11,575 nt of DNA, taken from positions 1-11,575 of the forward strand of contig DCVT01000007.1 in the NCBI GenBank assembly GCA_002328075.1, given 5' to 3'. This DNA is from Anaerolineales bacterium UBA2181. GTDB taxonomy: Bacteria; Chloroflexota; Anaerolineae; Promineifilales; UBA4811. This document shows, piece by piece, positions 1-6,832 of the stretch. Made by a program: the position numbers and the translations under genes. How positions within the stretch are numbered: position 1 is the first letter of the stretch; every line of letters begins with the position of its first letter. The notes under the pieces were generated by a model, which saw nothing but the letters and a program-made list of their open reading frames with translations, did not search any database and was not told the DNA's origin.

Positions 1-2610
1 GCCGTAGGTCGGGTTGACGACAATCGAATTCAGGGTGTAGCCCAAGCCACCGTAGCTGGCACCCGACCAGTCATCCACGGCCCAGGCGGTATTGCCGGTG
101 GTGCGACCCGCCGGGTACCCTCGGGCGGTGACGTCGATCCTGGAACCGGCACCAATCTGCAGCGTATTGGTGACGGTCAGCTGGAGCGAGTACACCCGCT
201 CGGTGGTAGCCGGCTGGTGGGTCAGGGTGCTGCCGTTCAGCAACGACAGATTGTTGGCCCGGATGGGCATCTCGTGCTGCGGCGCGGCGACGACGCCGGC
301 GCCGGAGATGACCAGCCGGTCGACCACAAACACGGGGTCGCTGTCCTGGCCGAGCGGCGTCCAGAGCGCGGTGACTACGCCGTGGCTGTCGAGGCGCAGC
401 ACACCCTCGCCCGCCGTGCGAGAGTGGTAATAGACGGTGCCTACTGCTCCGTCCGAGGCGCCGCTTCCATCGCCGCCGTGGGCGGTCGCCCGAATGGCAG
501 GGTCGAAACCATCGAGGGCGTCGTAGTAGAGCGCGACCCGGCCGCCGCCGCTACCGCCCCCATAGTCGCCGCGCCCGCCGTTGGCGGAGATGGCGCCCGC
601 GCCGGAGAGCGTGCCGGCGTCCAGCAGGATGCCGCCGCCGCTGCCCGAGCCGTACTTGAATGGGCCGCAGCCGTTGGCCAGCAGGCTGCCGTCGATGATG
701 ACCTGGCCGGCGGTGATCTGGACCAGCCCTCCGCCGGCGCACGACCCGCCCGAACCAGGTTCAATCGGGTAGCGATAGTCGCCGTAGGTCGGGTTGACGA
801 CAATCAAATTCAGGGTGTGGCCCAGGCCACCGTAGCTGGCGCCCGACCAGTCATCCACGGTCCAGGCGGTATTGCCGGTGGTGCGACCCGCCGGGTACCC
901 CCGGGCGGTGACGTCGATCCTGGAACCGGCACCAATCTGCAGCGTGTTGGTGACGGTCAGCTGGAGCGAGTACACCCGCTCGGTGGTAGCCGGCTGGTGG
1001 GTCAGGGTGCTGCCGTTCAGCAACGACAGATTGTTAGCCCGGATGGGCATTTCATGCTGCGGCGCGGCGACGACGCCGGCGCCGGATATGACCAGCCGGT
1101 CGACCACAAACACGGGGTCGCTGTCCTGGCCGAGCGGGGTCCAGAGCGCGGTGGCGACGCCGTGGCTGTCGAGGCGCAGCACGCCCTCGCCCGCCGTGCG
1201 AGAGTGGTAATAGACGGTGCCGAGCGCCCCGTCCGAGGCGCCGCTTCCATCGCCGCCGTGGGCGGTCGCCCGAATGGCAGGGTCGAACCCGTCGAGGGTG
1301 TCGTAGTAGAGCGCGACCCGGCCGCCGCCGCTACCGCCCCCATAGTCGCCGCGCCCGCCGTTGGCGGAGATGGCGCCCGCGCCGGAGAGCGTGCCGGCGT
1401 CCAGCAGGATGCCGCCGCCGCTGCCCGAGCCGTACTTGAATGGGCCGCAGCCGTTGGCCAGCAGGCTGCCGTCGATGATGACCTGGCCGGCGGTGATCTG
1501 GACCAGCCCTCCGCCGGCGCACGACCCGCCCGAACCAGGTTCAATCGGGTAGCGATAGTCGCCGTAGGTCGGGTTGACGACAATCGAATTCAGGGTGTGG
1601 CCCAGGCCACCGTAGCTGGCGCCTGAAAAGTCATCCACGGTCCAGGCGGTATTGCCGGTGGTGCGACCCGCGGCGTATCCCCGGCCGGTGACATCGATCT
1701 TGGCACCCCCCTCTACCTGCAGCGTGCCGATGACGGTCAACTGGAGCGAGTACACCTGATCGGTGGTCGCCGGCTGGTGGGTCAGGGTGCTGCCGTTCAG
1801 CAACGACAGATTGTTGGCCCGGATGGGCATCTGGTGCTGCGGCGCGGCGACGACGCCGGCGCCGGCAATGATCAGCCGGTCGACCGCGATCGCCGAATCG
1901 CCGTCCTGGCCGAGCGGGGTCCAGAGCGCGGTGGCGACGCCGTGGCTGTCGAGGCGCAGCACGCCCTCGCCGGCCGTGCGAGAGTGGTAATAGACGGTGC
2001 CTACTGCTCCGTCCGAGGCGCCGCTTCCATCGCCGCCGTGGGCGGTCGCCCGAATGGCAGGGTCAAACCCGTCGAGGGTGTCGTAGTAGAGCGCGACCCG
2101 GCCGCCGCCGCTGCCGCCCCCATAGTCGCCGCGCCCGCCGTTGGCGGAGATGGCGCCCGCGCCGGAGAGCGTGCCGGCGTCCAGCAGGATGCCGCCGCCG
2201 CTGCCCGAGCCGTAAGGTGACGCGCCGCAGCCGTTGGCCAGCAGGCTGCCGTCGATGATGACCTGGCCGGCGGTGATCTGGACCAGCCCTCCGCCGCTGC
2301 AGGAGCCGCCCGAACCGGGCTCGTCCGGGTAGCGATAGTCGCCGTAGGTCGGGTTGACGACAATCGAATTCAGGGTGTAGCCCAAGCCACCGTAGCTGGC
2401 GCCCGACCAGTCATCCACGGTCCAGGCGGTATTGCCGGTGGTGCGGCCCGCCAGGTATCCCTTGCCACTGACGTCGATCTTGGACCCGCTGGCGATCCAG
2501 AGCGTGTCGGTGATGGTCAGGTCGAGCCGGAACACATGGTCGGCGGTGGCGGCGGTGTGCGCCAGCGTAGCGTTGCCTGACACCACCACGCTGCCAAATA
2601 CATGAGGCCC
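1..2610 (-). repeat. 780-bp in-frame tandem repeats (three full periods plus a degenerate edge copy)
   Basis: The periods are 1-780, 781-1560 and 1561-2340, followed by a decaying partial copy from 2341 to about 2610. By hand comparison, periods 1 and 2 differ at about 22 of 780 positions (about 97% identical), with an exact match of roughly 286 bp (520-805 against 1300-1585). Periods 2 and 3 differ at about 62 positions (about 92%). The differences are clustered, mainly at 1620-1760, 1860-1905, 2214-2223 and 2280-2330, while other blocks are identical. Each period encodes exactly 260 residues, so copy number can change without breaking the frame. Confidence 0.95.
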
Positions 2611-3132
2611 GTCGATGGTGGCGGTGTTCCCAAAGATAATCAGGTTCTTGCCGTCGTATGTGGTATCGACCTGGGCGATGGTGACGCCGGCCGAGAACAG
2701 CGCTGCGCGATAATGATCGTCCAGTTCACCGCCGGTGCCGTTGTGGTTCTGGTCCAGCGGCGAGCCCAGCGTATCGCTGATGGTGCTGCTGATCACCAGC
2801 GAGTAGCTGTTCAGCCCGGTCAGCCCGGCCAGGCTCAACTGATACTCATCCGCCGTCACCTGGGTCAGGGCGACCGGCGTGATCGGACCGGTGGGCCCCT
2901 CGAACAAAAAGTCCGCCAGAGTAAAGGTATCGGTAAGCACGGGCGTGCTAAAGTAGATCTGCAGACTGTCAAAGGGGTGGCCGGCGCCGCCGGTGGGCTC
3001 CACCCGGGTGATCCACAGACCGCCATTTGCCGGAGCGAGTGGCCCTTCCTCAGCCAGCAGCATCCCGGCCGCCAGCAGAGTGGCCACGGCCAGCAAGACC
3101 GAGATCAGCATCATCGGCAGTCGAGTTCTCAT
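1..3132 (-). CDS. Giant secreted Gly-rich repeat protein (N-terminal part; runs off left edge)
   Basis: An uninterrupted reading frame of 1044 codons runs from ATG at 3132 to the window edge with no stop, so the C-terminus is missing. The start follows GGGAGG at 3146-3141 with an 8-nt spacer. Residues 1-27 form a signal peptide (MRTR, then a hydrophobic core ending LLAAGMLLA). Residues about 35-155 resemble a bacterial Ig-like domain and carry a Ca-binding-like stretch, DQNHNGTGGELDD, near residue 126. From about residue 178 onward the protein is built of 260-residue repeats. Each has a beta-rich part (NNLSLLNGSTLTHQ, TLQVEGGAKIDVTGRGY), a conserved NPTYGDYRYP segment with a Cys pair, and a Gly-rich part ending GGGSGGRVALYY. 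This looks like a beta-solenoid surface or adhesin protein, but I cannot name the family. It lies 40 bp downstream of the 74-aa gene and is probably co-transcribed with it. Anchoring cannot be judged without the C-terminus. Confidence 0.85.
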   Translation of the reverse strand, partial: MRTRLPMMLISVLLAVATLLAAGMLLAEEGPLAPANGGLWITRVEPTGGAGHPFDSLQIYFSTPVLTDTFTLADFLFEGPTGPITPVALTQVTADEYQLSLAGLTGLNSYSLVISSTISDTLGSPLDQNHNGTGGELDDHYRAALFSAGVTIAQVDTTYDGKNLIIFGNTATIDGPHVFGSVVVSGNATLAHTAATADHVFRLDLTITDTLWIASGSKIDVSGKGYLAGRTTGNTAWTVDDWSGASYGGLGYTLNSIVVNPTYGDYRYPDEPGSGGSCSGGGLVQITAGQVIIDGSLLANGCGASPYGSGSGGGILLDAGTLSGAGAISANGGRGDYGGGSGGGRVALYYDTLDGFDPAIRATAHGGDGSGASDGAVGTVYYHSRTAGEGVLRLDSHGVATALWTPLGQDGDSAIAVDRLIIAGAGVVAAPQHQMPIRANNLSLLNGSTLTHQPATTDQVYSLQLTVIGTLQVEGGAKIDVTGRGYAAGRTTGNTAWTVDDFSGASYGGLGHTLNSIVVNPTYGDYRYPIEPGSGGSCAGGGLVQITAGQVIIDGSLLANGCGPFKYGSGSGGGILLDAGTLSGAGAISANGGRGDYGGGSGGGRVALYYDTLDGFDPAIRATAHGGDGSGASDGALGTVYYHSRTAGEGVLRLDSHGVATALWTPLGQDSDPVFVVDRLVISGAGVVAAPQHEMPIRANNLSLLNGSTLTHQPATTERVYSLQLTVTNTLQIGAGSRIDVTARGYPAGRTTGNTAWTVDDWSGASYGGLGHTLNLIVVNPTYGDYRYPIEPGSGGSCAGGGLVQITAGQVIIDGSLLANGCGPFKYGSGSGGGILLDAGTLSGAGAISANGGRGDYGGGSGGGRVALYYDALDGFDPAIRATAHGGDGSGASDGAVGTVYYHSRTAGEGVLRLDSHGVVTALWTPLGQDSDPVFVVDRLVISGAGVVAAPQHEMPIRANNLSLLNGSTLTHQPATTERVYSLQLTVTNTLQIGAGSRIDVTARGYPAGRTTGNTAWAVDDWSGASYGGLGYTLNSIVVNPTYG

Positions 3133-3172
3133 GGCACATTCCTCCCTTCCAGATTTCGAATCGCAGCCGTGT

Positions 3173-3397
3173 TCACGACTCCTCCGCCTCGCCGGCGCAG
3201 GTTGGCGGTTCGCCATGGTTGCCGGACTGGCCCTCGGCGACGGTCAACTCGTGGAGCAAGGCGAGCAGCCCCTGTTCACCGACAAAGGGGTGAGGCCGGG
3301 CGCCGGCGCCCGGCACCGGCTCGATGGCGCCGCGCAGCTGCGCCGGCGCGGCCGGGTCGACGAGCAATCGCAGGACATAGGTCTGAATGCTGTGCAT
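3173..3397 (-). CDS. Small protein (74 aa) between the BTAD regulator and the secreted repeat protein
   Basis: The ATG at 3397 follows GGAGGT (3406-3401) with a 3-nt gap, which makes it a better start than the in-frame upstream ATG at 3481. The product begins MHSIQTYVLRLLVDPAAP and contains LRGAIEPVPG and HPFVGEQGLLALLHEL, then a polar, probably disordered tail ending GEAEES. No signal peptide or membrane segment is visible, so it is likely cytoplasmic. I have a general memory of short proteins with an LLVDP start and a HPF..E.LLALL core next to BTAD regulators in Chloroflexota, but I cannot verify this and assign no function. It sits 206 bp after the regulator and 40 bp before the giant secreted gene, all on the same strand. 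A candidate SARP-type promoter lies about 75 bp upstream. Confidence 0.65.
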   Translation of the reverse strand: MHSIQTYVLRLLVDPAAPAQLRGAIEPVPGAGARPHPFVGEQGLLALLHELTVAEGQSGNHGEPPTCAGEAEES

Positions 3398-3471
3398 GGT
3401 ACCTCCGGCGGCCTGCTGTTCAAGGATGCCCGGGTGGAGGGGCGACAAGGGGGTGCAGGCCGTCCAGTAGC

Positions 3472-3504
3472 AGATTAGCACGCGTCACTGCCAAACGACT
3501 GCCA
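3472..3504 (-). promoter_or_regulatory. Candidate SARP/BTAD-type activator site and extended -10 promoter
   Basis: Read on the minus strand, the heptamer TGGCAGT occurs twice (3504-3498 and 3493-3487), exactly 11 bp apart. Nine bases further is TGCTAATCT, an extended -10 (hexamer 3477-3472). The -35 position at 17-bp spacing would be AGTCGT, which is poor, as expected for an activator-dependent promoter. Known SARP regulators bind heptameric direct repeats with 11-bp or 22-bp phasing ending about 8 bp before the -10. The site is in the gap between the BTAD gene and the 74-aa gene, so its likely targets are the small protein and the giant secreted protein. Binding is inferred. Confidence 0.45.
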
Positions 3505-3535
3505 GCGGTGCGCCGGAGACAGACAGGTGGTCTGG

Positions 3536-3588
3536 CGGCCCCGAGGGCCGGATCTCTGGGGGTAACGCGGGCAGCAGCCCCCGGCTGC
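3536..3588 (-). terminator. Two GC-rich hairpins after the BTAD gene (possible weak terminator)
   Basis: Two perfect 6-bp stems lie downstream of the regulator stop: GCAGCC/GGCTGC with a 3-nt loop (3574-3588) and CGGCCC/GGGCCG with a 3-nt loop (3536-3550). Neither is followed by a T-tract, so this is only a possible attenuating or processing structure between the regulator and the promoter of the next gene. Confidence 0.25.
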
Positions 3589-3602
3589 GCCTGGCGACGG
3601 TG

Positions 3603-5552
3603 CTAGAGGCCGATCAGCTTGCGATAGAGCGTTTGGAGCTCAGCCGCCGGCGCCGTGTCCAGCTCCTGGCGCAGCTCTTTTTCCAGCGCCCGGTAGTGCC
3701 GCAGCGCCCGCGGGCGGTCATTCAGCGCGACCGAGGCCTGCATCCCGACGAGCACTGCCTGTTCGTGCCAGGGTTCCAGCGCCAGCAGTTGTTCGATTAG
3801 CTCCAGCGCCCGATGTGGGACGCCGGCTGCCAACCGTGCCTCGGCCGCGGACAACAACGCCCGCTGGTGCAGCAGGCTGATCCGCTCGCGGGCCGTCACC
3901 GCCCAGCCGGCATAGCGCAGATCCGGCAGCAGCTCGCCCCTGCACAGTCCCAGCGCCGGCTCCCATTCGCCGCGGCGCCAGTGCGCCTCAAAGGTTTCTG
4001 CGTCGACGGTCGAGCCCGGCGGCAAGGTCAGCGTCACCTGCCCCCCTTCGACGGCCAAATAGCGCGAGGGAAACCTGTCCGGGAGGTCGGGCTCCAGGGC
4101 GCGCCTCAGCGCCGAAGTGGCGTGGTGAAAGGGGGTCCTGGCAGCAAGGGGTTCCTTTTCGGGCCAGAGGGCGTCGGTCACCTGGTCGGCGGTCAGGCAG
4201 CGTCCTGGGCTGAGCAGCAGGAGGGCCAGCAGCTCCCCCGCCCGGCGCCAGCGCAAGGCGGGCGGGTCGATCAGCTGCCGGCCGCGGCGAACCTGGAACC
4301 GGCCCAGCATGGTCACGTGCAGCGGCGGGGGCAACGCCTTTTGCAGCTGGTTCAGTAGTTGCACCAAGAGCGACCTCGCTGCCGGCTCGGATGCTCCCAG
4401 ATGGGCCGCCAGCAAGGGAATTGCCAGCGATCGCTCGCGTTCCAGGAGGAAACCATAGCCGCCGCCGGCGACCGCCGAGGCAGCCAGCACCCAGGCGGTT
4501 GCCGCCTCCGGGCGGCGCTGCTGGTGCAGCAGGGCCGCCAGCACCAACCGGGCCCGGGCCAGGTCGTAGGCCGCTCCCAGCGGAGCGAGCGACTGGATCG
4601 CCTGGCGGAGGTGGCGCTCGGCCGCCTCCAGGTCCCCGCCCAGCCAGGAGCACCGCGCCAGCTCGGTCAGCGCCTCGCCTTCCAGGTGCCGGTAACGTAC
4701 GGCAGCGGCGGTCGACACGGCCTCGGCCGCCCAGGCGGCCGCACTCGCCGTGTCGCCCCGGCTTTTGCTGGCCCGGCTCATTCCCAGGCGGATCTGGATG
4801 TTCAGACCCGGCTCACCGATGGTCTCGGCGATGGTCCGGGCCTGGGCGTAGAGTTGCACCGCCTCATCGACGTCGCCGTCGTCCAGCGCCAGGTTGGCGT
4901 GAACGCAGTAAAGATACCCGGTCGCCAGCGACGTCGGCGCTGCTGTGCGAGCCAGATCTGCCAGGGAGTTCTGCGCGTGCTGGCGCTCTCCGATGATCCA
5001 GCAGACCCAGGCGCTGGTCACCAGCGAGTACACGGCCAACTCCGGAAGCCGGTACTCGCTGCATCGGACCAGGGCTTCGGCGTCCGCTGCCAGCGCCAGT
5101 TGAAACCGTCCCTGGGGCAAGTACACCCCGGCGGCCAGGTTGTGCAGGGCGCGGACCAACGCGCGGGCATTGCCCGTCGCCCGGCTGAGATCGATCACCT
5201 GCTGGTAGAGCTGCTCGCCGGTGGCCAGGTCGTCGGTCTCGGTGGCCGCCATCCCCAGCAGCAGGAGCGCCTCCGCCCGGGTTGGGGTTTCAGCATCGGT
5301 CAGCGATAATGCTTCCCGCGCCAGCGTGCGGACCTGCTCATAATGGCCCAGCCGGAACTCTACCAGACCCAGCCAGGCCAGCGCGGATGCGATGCTTTCG
5401 GGTTCGCCCGTCGACCGCGCGCGGTGCACTGCCTCCCGCGCGTGCCGGTGGGCCGGCCCGATGTCTCCGCTCCGCTCATGGGCCTGGCTGGCAGCGATCA
5501 GACTGGCCACCGTTGTCGGCCGGCTCATGATGGGGTCCCCGCTATCCGTCAC
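3603..5552 (-). CDS. TPR - winged-helix - BTAD (SARP-like) transcriptional regulator
   Basis: The 649-aa product has helical TPR-like repeats over residues about 15-400 (for example ALAWLGLVEFRLGHYEQ and LTELARCSWLGGDLEAAERH). An OmpR/SARP-type winged helix follows at about 411-510, from LHVTMLGRFQV through LTADQVTDALWPE to VEGGQVTLTLPP. A bacterial transcriptional activation (BTAD) domain covers about 513-645, with FEAHWRRGEWEPAL and an ending of LYRKLIGL. No Walker motif is seen, so it lacks the ATPase of larger SARPs, and the DNA-binding part is C-terminal rather than N-terminal. The chosen start is GTG at 5552 behind GGAG with a 5-nt gap; the ATG at 5528 (MSRPTTVASL) is the alternative. 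The likely role is a cytoplasmic activator. The same-strand genes downstream and the 11-bp heptamer repeats at 3487-3504 suggest that it controls the small protein and the secreted repeat protein; this is an inference. Confidence 0.9.
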   Translation of the reverse strand: MTDSGDPIMSRPTTVASLIAASQAHERSGDIGPAHRHAREAVHRARSTGEPESIASALAWLGLVEFRLGHYEQVRTLAREALSLTDAETPTRAEALLLLGMAATETDDLATGEQLYQQVIDLSRATGNARALVRALHNLAAGVYLPQGRFQLALAADAEALVRCSEYRLPELAVYSLVTSAWVCWIIGERQHAQNSLADLARTAAPTSLATGYLYCVHANLALDDGDVDEAVQLYAQARTIAETIGEPGLNIQIRLGMSRASKSRGDTASAAAWAAEAVSTAAAVRYRHLEGEALTELARCSWLGGDLEAAERHLRQAIQSLAPLGAAYDLARARLVLAALLHQQRRPEAATAWVLAASAVAGGGYGFLLERERSLAIPLLAAHLGASEPAARSLLVQLLNQLQKALPPPLHVTMLGRFQVRRGRQLIDPPALRWRRAGELLALLLLSPGRCLTADQVTDALWPEKEPLAARTPFHHATSALRRALEPDLPDRFPSRYLAVEGGQVTLTLPPGSTVDAETFEAHWRRGEWEPALGLCRGELLPDLRYAGWAVTARERISLLHQRALLSAAEARLAAGVPHRALELIEQLLALEPWHEQAVLVGMQASVALNDRPRALRHYRALEKELRQELDTAPAAELQTLYRKLIGL

Positions 5553-5559
5553 ACCTGCT

Positions 5560-5575
5560 CCGGTTTGCGAACCGG
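5560..5575. promoter_or_regulatory. Perfect 6+4+6 inverted repeat at the regulator's ribosome binding site
   Basis: CCGGTT and AACCGG flank a 4-nt centre. On the minus strand the second arm runs directly into the GGAG that serves the GTG start at 5552, so its last bases are shared with the Shine-Dalgarno. It could be an operator, possibly autoregulatory, or an mRNA hairpin masking the ribosome binding site. Confidence 0.4.
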
Positions 5576-5632
5576 CCGGCGGCGGGATCTGGCCGTCGGC
5601 CGCAAGGCGTTGTTAGCCGGAGCCCCACTTGC

Positions 5633-6037
<405 letters not shown>

Positions 6038-6058
6038 GCAACCTCCTGACCTCGCGCG

Positions 6059-6076
6059 CTTGTCATTAACGACAAG
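6059..6076. promoter_or_regulatory. Palindromic operator candidate upstream of the SnoaL-like gene
   Basis: CTTGTC and GACAAG form perfect 6-bp arms around a centre containing TTAA, giving an 18-bp dyad typical in size of MarR/TetR/HxlR-type operators. On the minus strand it contains GTTAAT, a possible -10, and ends 21 bp before the ATG at 6037. A bound repressor would therefore block transcription or early elongation. No matching regulator gene is adjacent. Confidence 0.45.
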
Positions 6077-6347
6077 GTACCCGGCCGGCGCGCTTTCGGC
6101 TAACGGACCGCGCATCAGCCGGGGTCAACTCACACTTGCCAGGCCTGAGAGGCATCAGCCGGCGGCTGCGCACAGGACGGTGACGCACTTGCACATGATC
6201 ATAGGACCGGTCCAGGATGCCCAGGGTCTCCTCGATGGTCACCACCGGCTGCCTCTCCCATTCCAGGCGCAGGATCAGCCTGGCCTCCAGGTCGGACAGA
6301 GCGGGACATACACGGCTCCGACCCATTTGGATTCTTTTCGAGATCAC
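6066..6347 (-). pseudogene. Truncated AbiEi-type antitoxin (winged-helix N-terminal remnant)
   Basis: The frame opens with GTG at 6347; an internal ATG at 6326 gives MGRSRVCPALSDLEARL. The core (LSDLEARLILRLEWE, VVTIEETLGIL, SYDHVQ, LRPGKCELTPADAR) resembles the N-terminal winged-helix domain of AbiEi-family antitoxins of type IV toxin-antitoxin systems. Full AbiEi proteins are about 200-290 aa; this one stops at 93 residues (86 from the internal ATG), soon after the conserved PGKYEL-like motif, and ends in an unrelated basic tail. The helix before that motif (VRHRPVRSRRL) also looks degraded. No AbiEii toxin gene is adjacent. The stop lies inside the SnoaL operator palindrome. It is most likely a remnant cut off by insertion of the SnoaL segment or by deletion. 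The family call is from pattern memory. Confidence 0.5.
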
Positions 6348-6479
6348 ATTTTGTAACCGGAATTGTCACAAACCTCGATCTACCCACGTGAGTATATTCC
6401 GCAAGTCCGGACAGTGCAAGATCCGTCGCGCCCGAGTGTTAGCCCAAAGCAGTAGAGTGCTCTGTTGGCCAAGTTGGAA
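6348..6479. other. Short gap with no recognisable gene
   Basis: This is the only stretch in the window with noticeably lower GC (around 6350-6410). No coding frame that resembles a protein is seen. It lies between two divergent gene remnants and may hold their old promoters, but no well-spaced -35/-10 pair was found. Confidence 0.4.
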
Positions 6480-6500
6480 TGTCCCCTTGAGAAAGGGACA
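6480..6500. repeat. Hairpin at the start of the transposase remnant
   Basis: TGTCCC and GGGACA arms enclose an inner stem (TT/AA) and a GAG loop, with one mismatch. The second arm ends on the A of the ATG at 6500. It could mask translation initiation, as is common for transposase genes, or be part of an IS end. No matching terminal repeat was found in the following kilobase. Confidence 0.35.
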
Positions 6501-6770
6501 TGAGTGTGGACGAACTATTGACGATGAGCAGACAAGAACTCGACCGCCTCGAGATGATGCGGGCGATCCAAGACAGGCGTTTGACCCAGGAAGAAGCAGC
6601 GCAGTCGCTGAGGTTCAACGTGCCACGTGTGAAGCGGTTATGCCGGGCATGTTGCCAGATGGGTGCTGCCTGGCTGCCCGAGCCGGCCGGCGCGGCCGCC
6701 GGCCGGACGAACAGCTCGGACAGGGTTCCGGCCGCCGGTCCAACCCGCGTTTGAGGCAGGGTCTGCCGCC
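6500..6770 (+). pseudogene. Decayed transposase N-terminus (ISNCY-like)
   Basis: The ATG at 6500 opens an 84-aa frame whose first 55 residues look like the helix-turn-helix start of ISNCY-type transposases: LLTMSRQELDRLEMMRAI, RRLTQEEAAQSLRFNV, and RVKRLCRACCQMGAA. A normal member is over 400 aa. After GAA the frame loses similarity and stops at 6754. The frame shifted by 2 reads RRGRRPDEQLGQG, which fits the RGRPSN-type continuation, so a frameshift near 6670-6700 is likely. After about 6770 nothing of the element remains, and the hairpin of the next gene begins. It is a 5' fragment only and cannot encode an active transposase. Confidence 0.6.
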
Positions 6771-6786
6771 TCTCTTGCTGGCGCGC

Positions 6787-6826
6787 CTCCCACCCCCAGA
6801 CCCGGAGCTGGGTCTGGGGGTGGGAG
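6787..6826 (-). terminator. Strong stem-loop directly after the beta-propeller gene
   Basis: A perfect 17-bp stem (CTCCCACCCCCAGACCC with its complement) encloses a 6-nt loop. It begins 6 nt after the TGA at 6835-6833. No T-tract follows on either strand, so it is a terminator without the canonical U-run or an mRNA 3'-end stabilising hairpin. Its position at the gene end supports a role for the minus-strand transcript. Confidence 0.65.
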
Positions 6827-6832
6827 AATGGC

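Noticed and set aside
1033..1039. GTTAGCC within the repeats as an attC core
   Set aside because: It is a single-base variant of GTTGGCC in the other copies, inside a codon context. It shows that this heptamer can arise by chance.
217..1626. 469-codon plus-strand open frame with an internal repeat
   Set aside because: It is the antisense of the Gly/Ala-rich repeats of the minus-strand secreted protein. High GC and the 780-bp periodicity keep it open, it lacks a ribosome site, and its composition is unnatural.
1..2340. Tandem repeats as a CRISPR array
   Set aside because: The unit is 780 bp, coding and in frame, with no spacer/repeat alternation.
3603..5530. Several long plus-strand frames opposite the BTAD gene
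   Set aside because: They are codon-usage shadows. The minus-strand frame has clear TPR, winged-helix and BTAD similarity over its whole length.
6038..6115. Longer start for the SnoaL-like protein
   Set aside because: The upstream residues cross the operator palindrome, and the AGGAGG site directly precedes the ATG at 6037.
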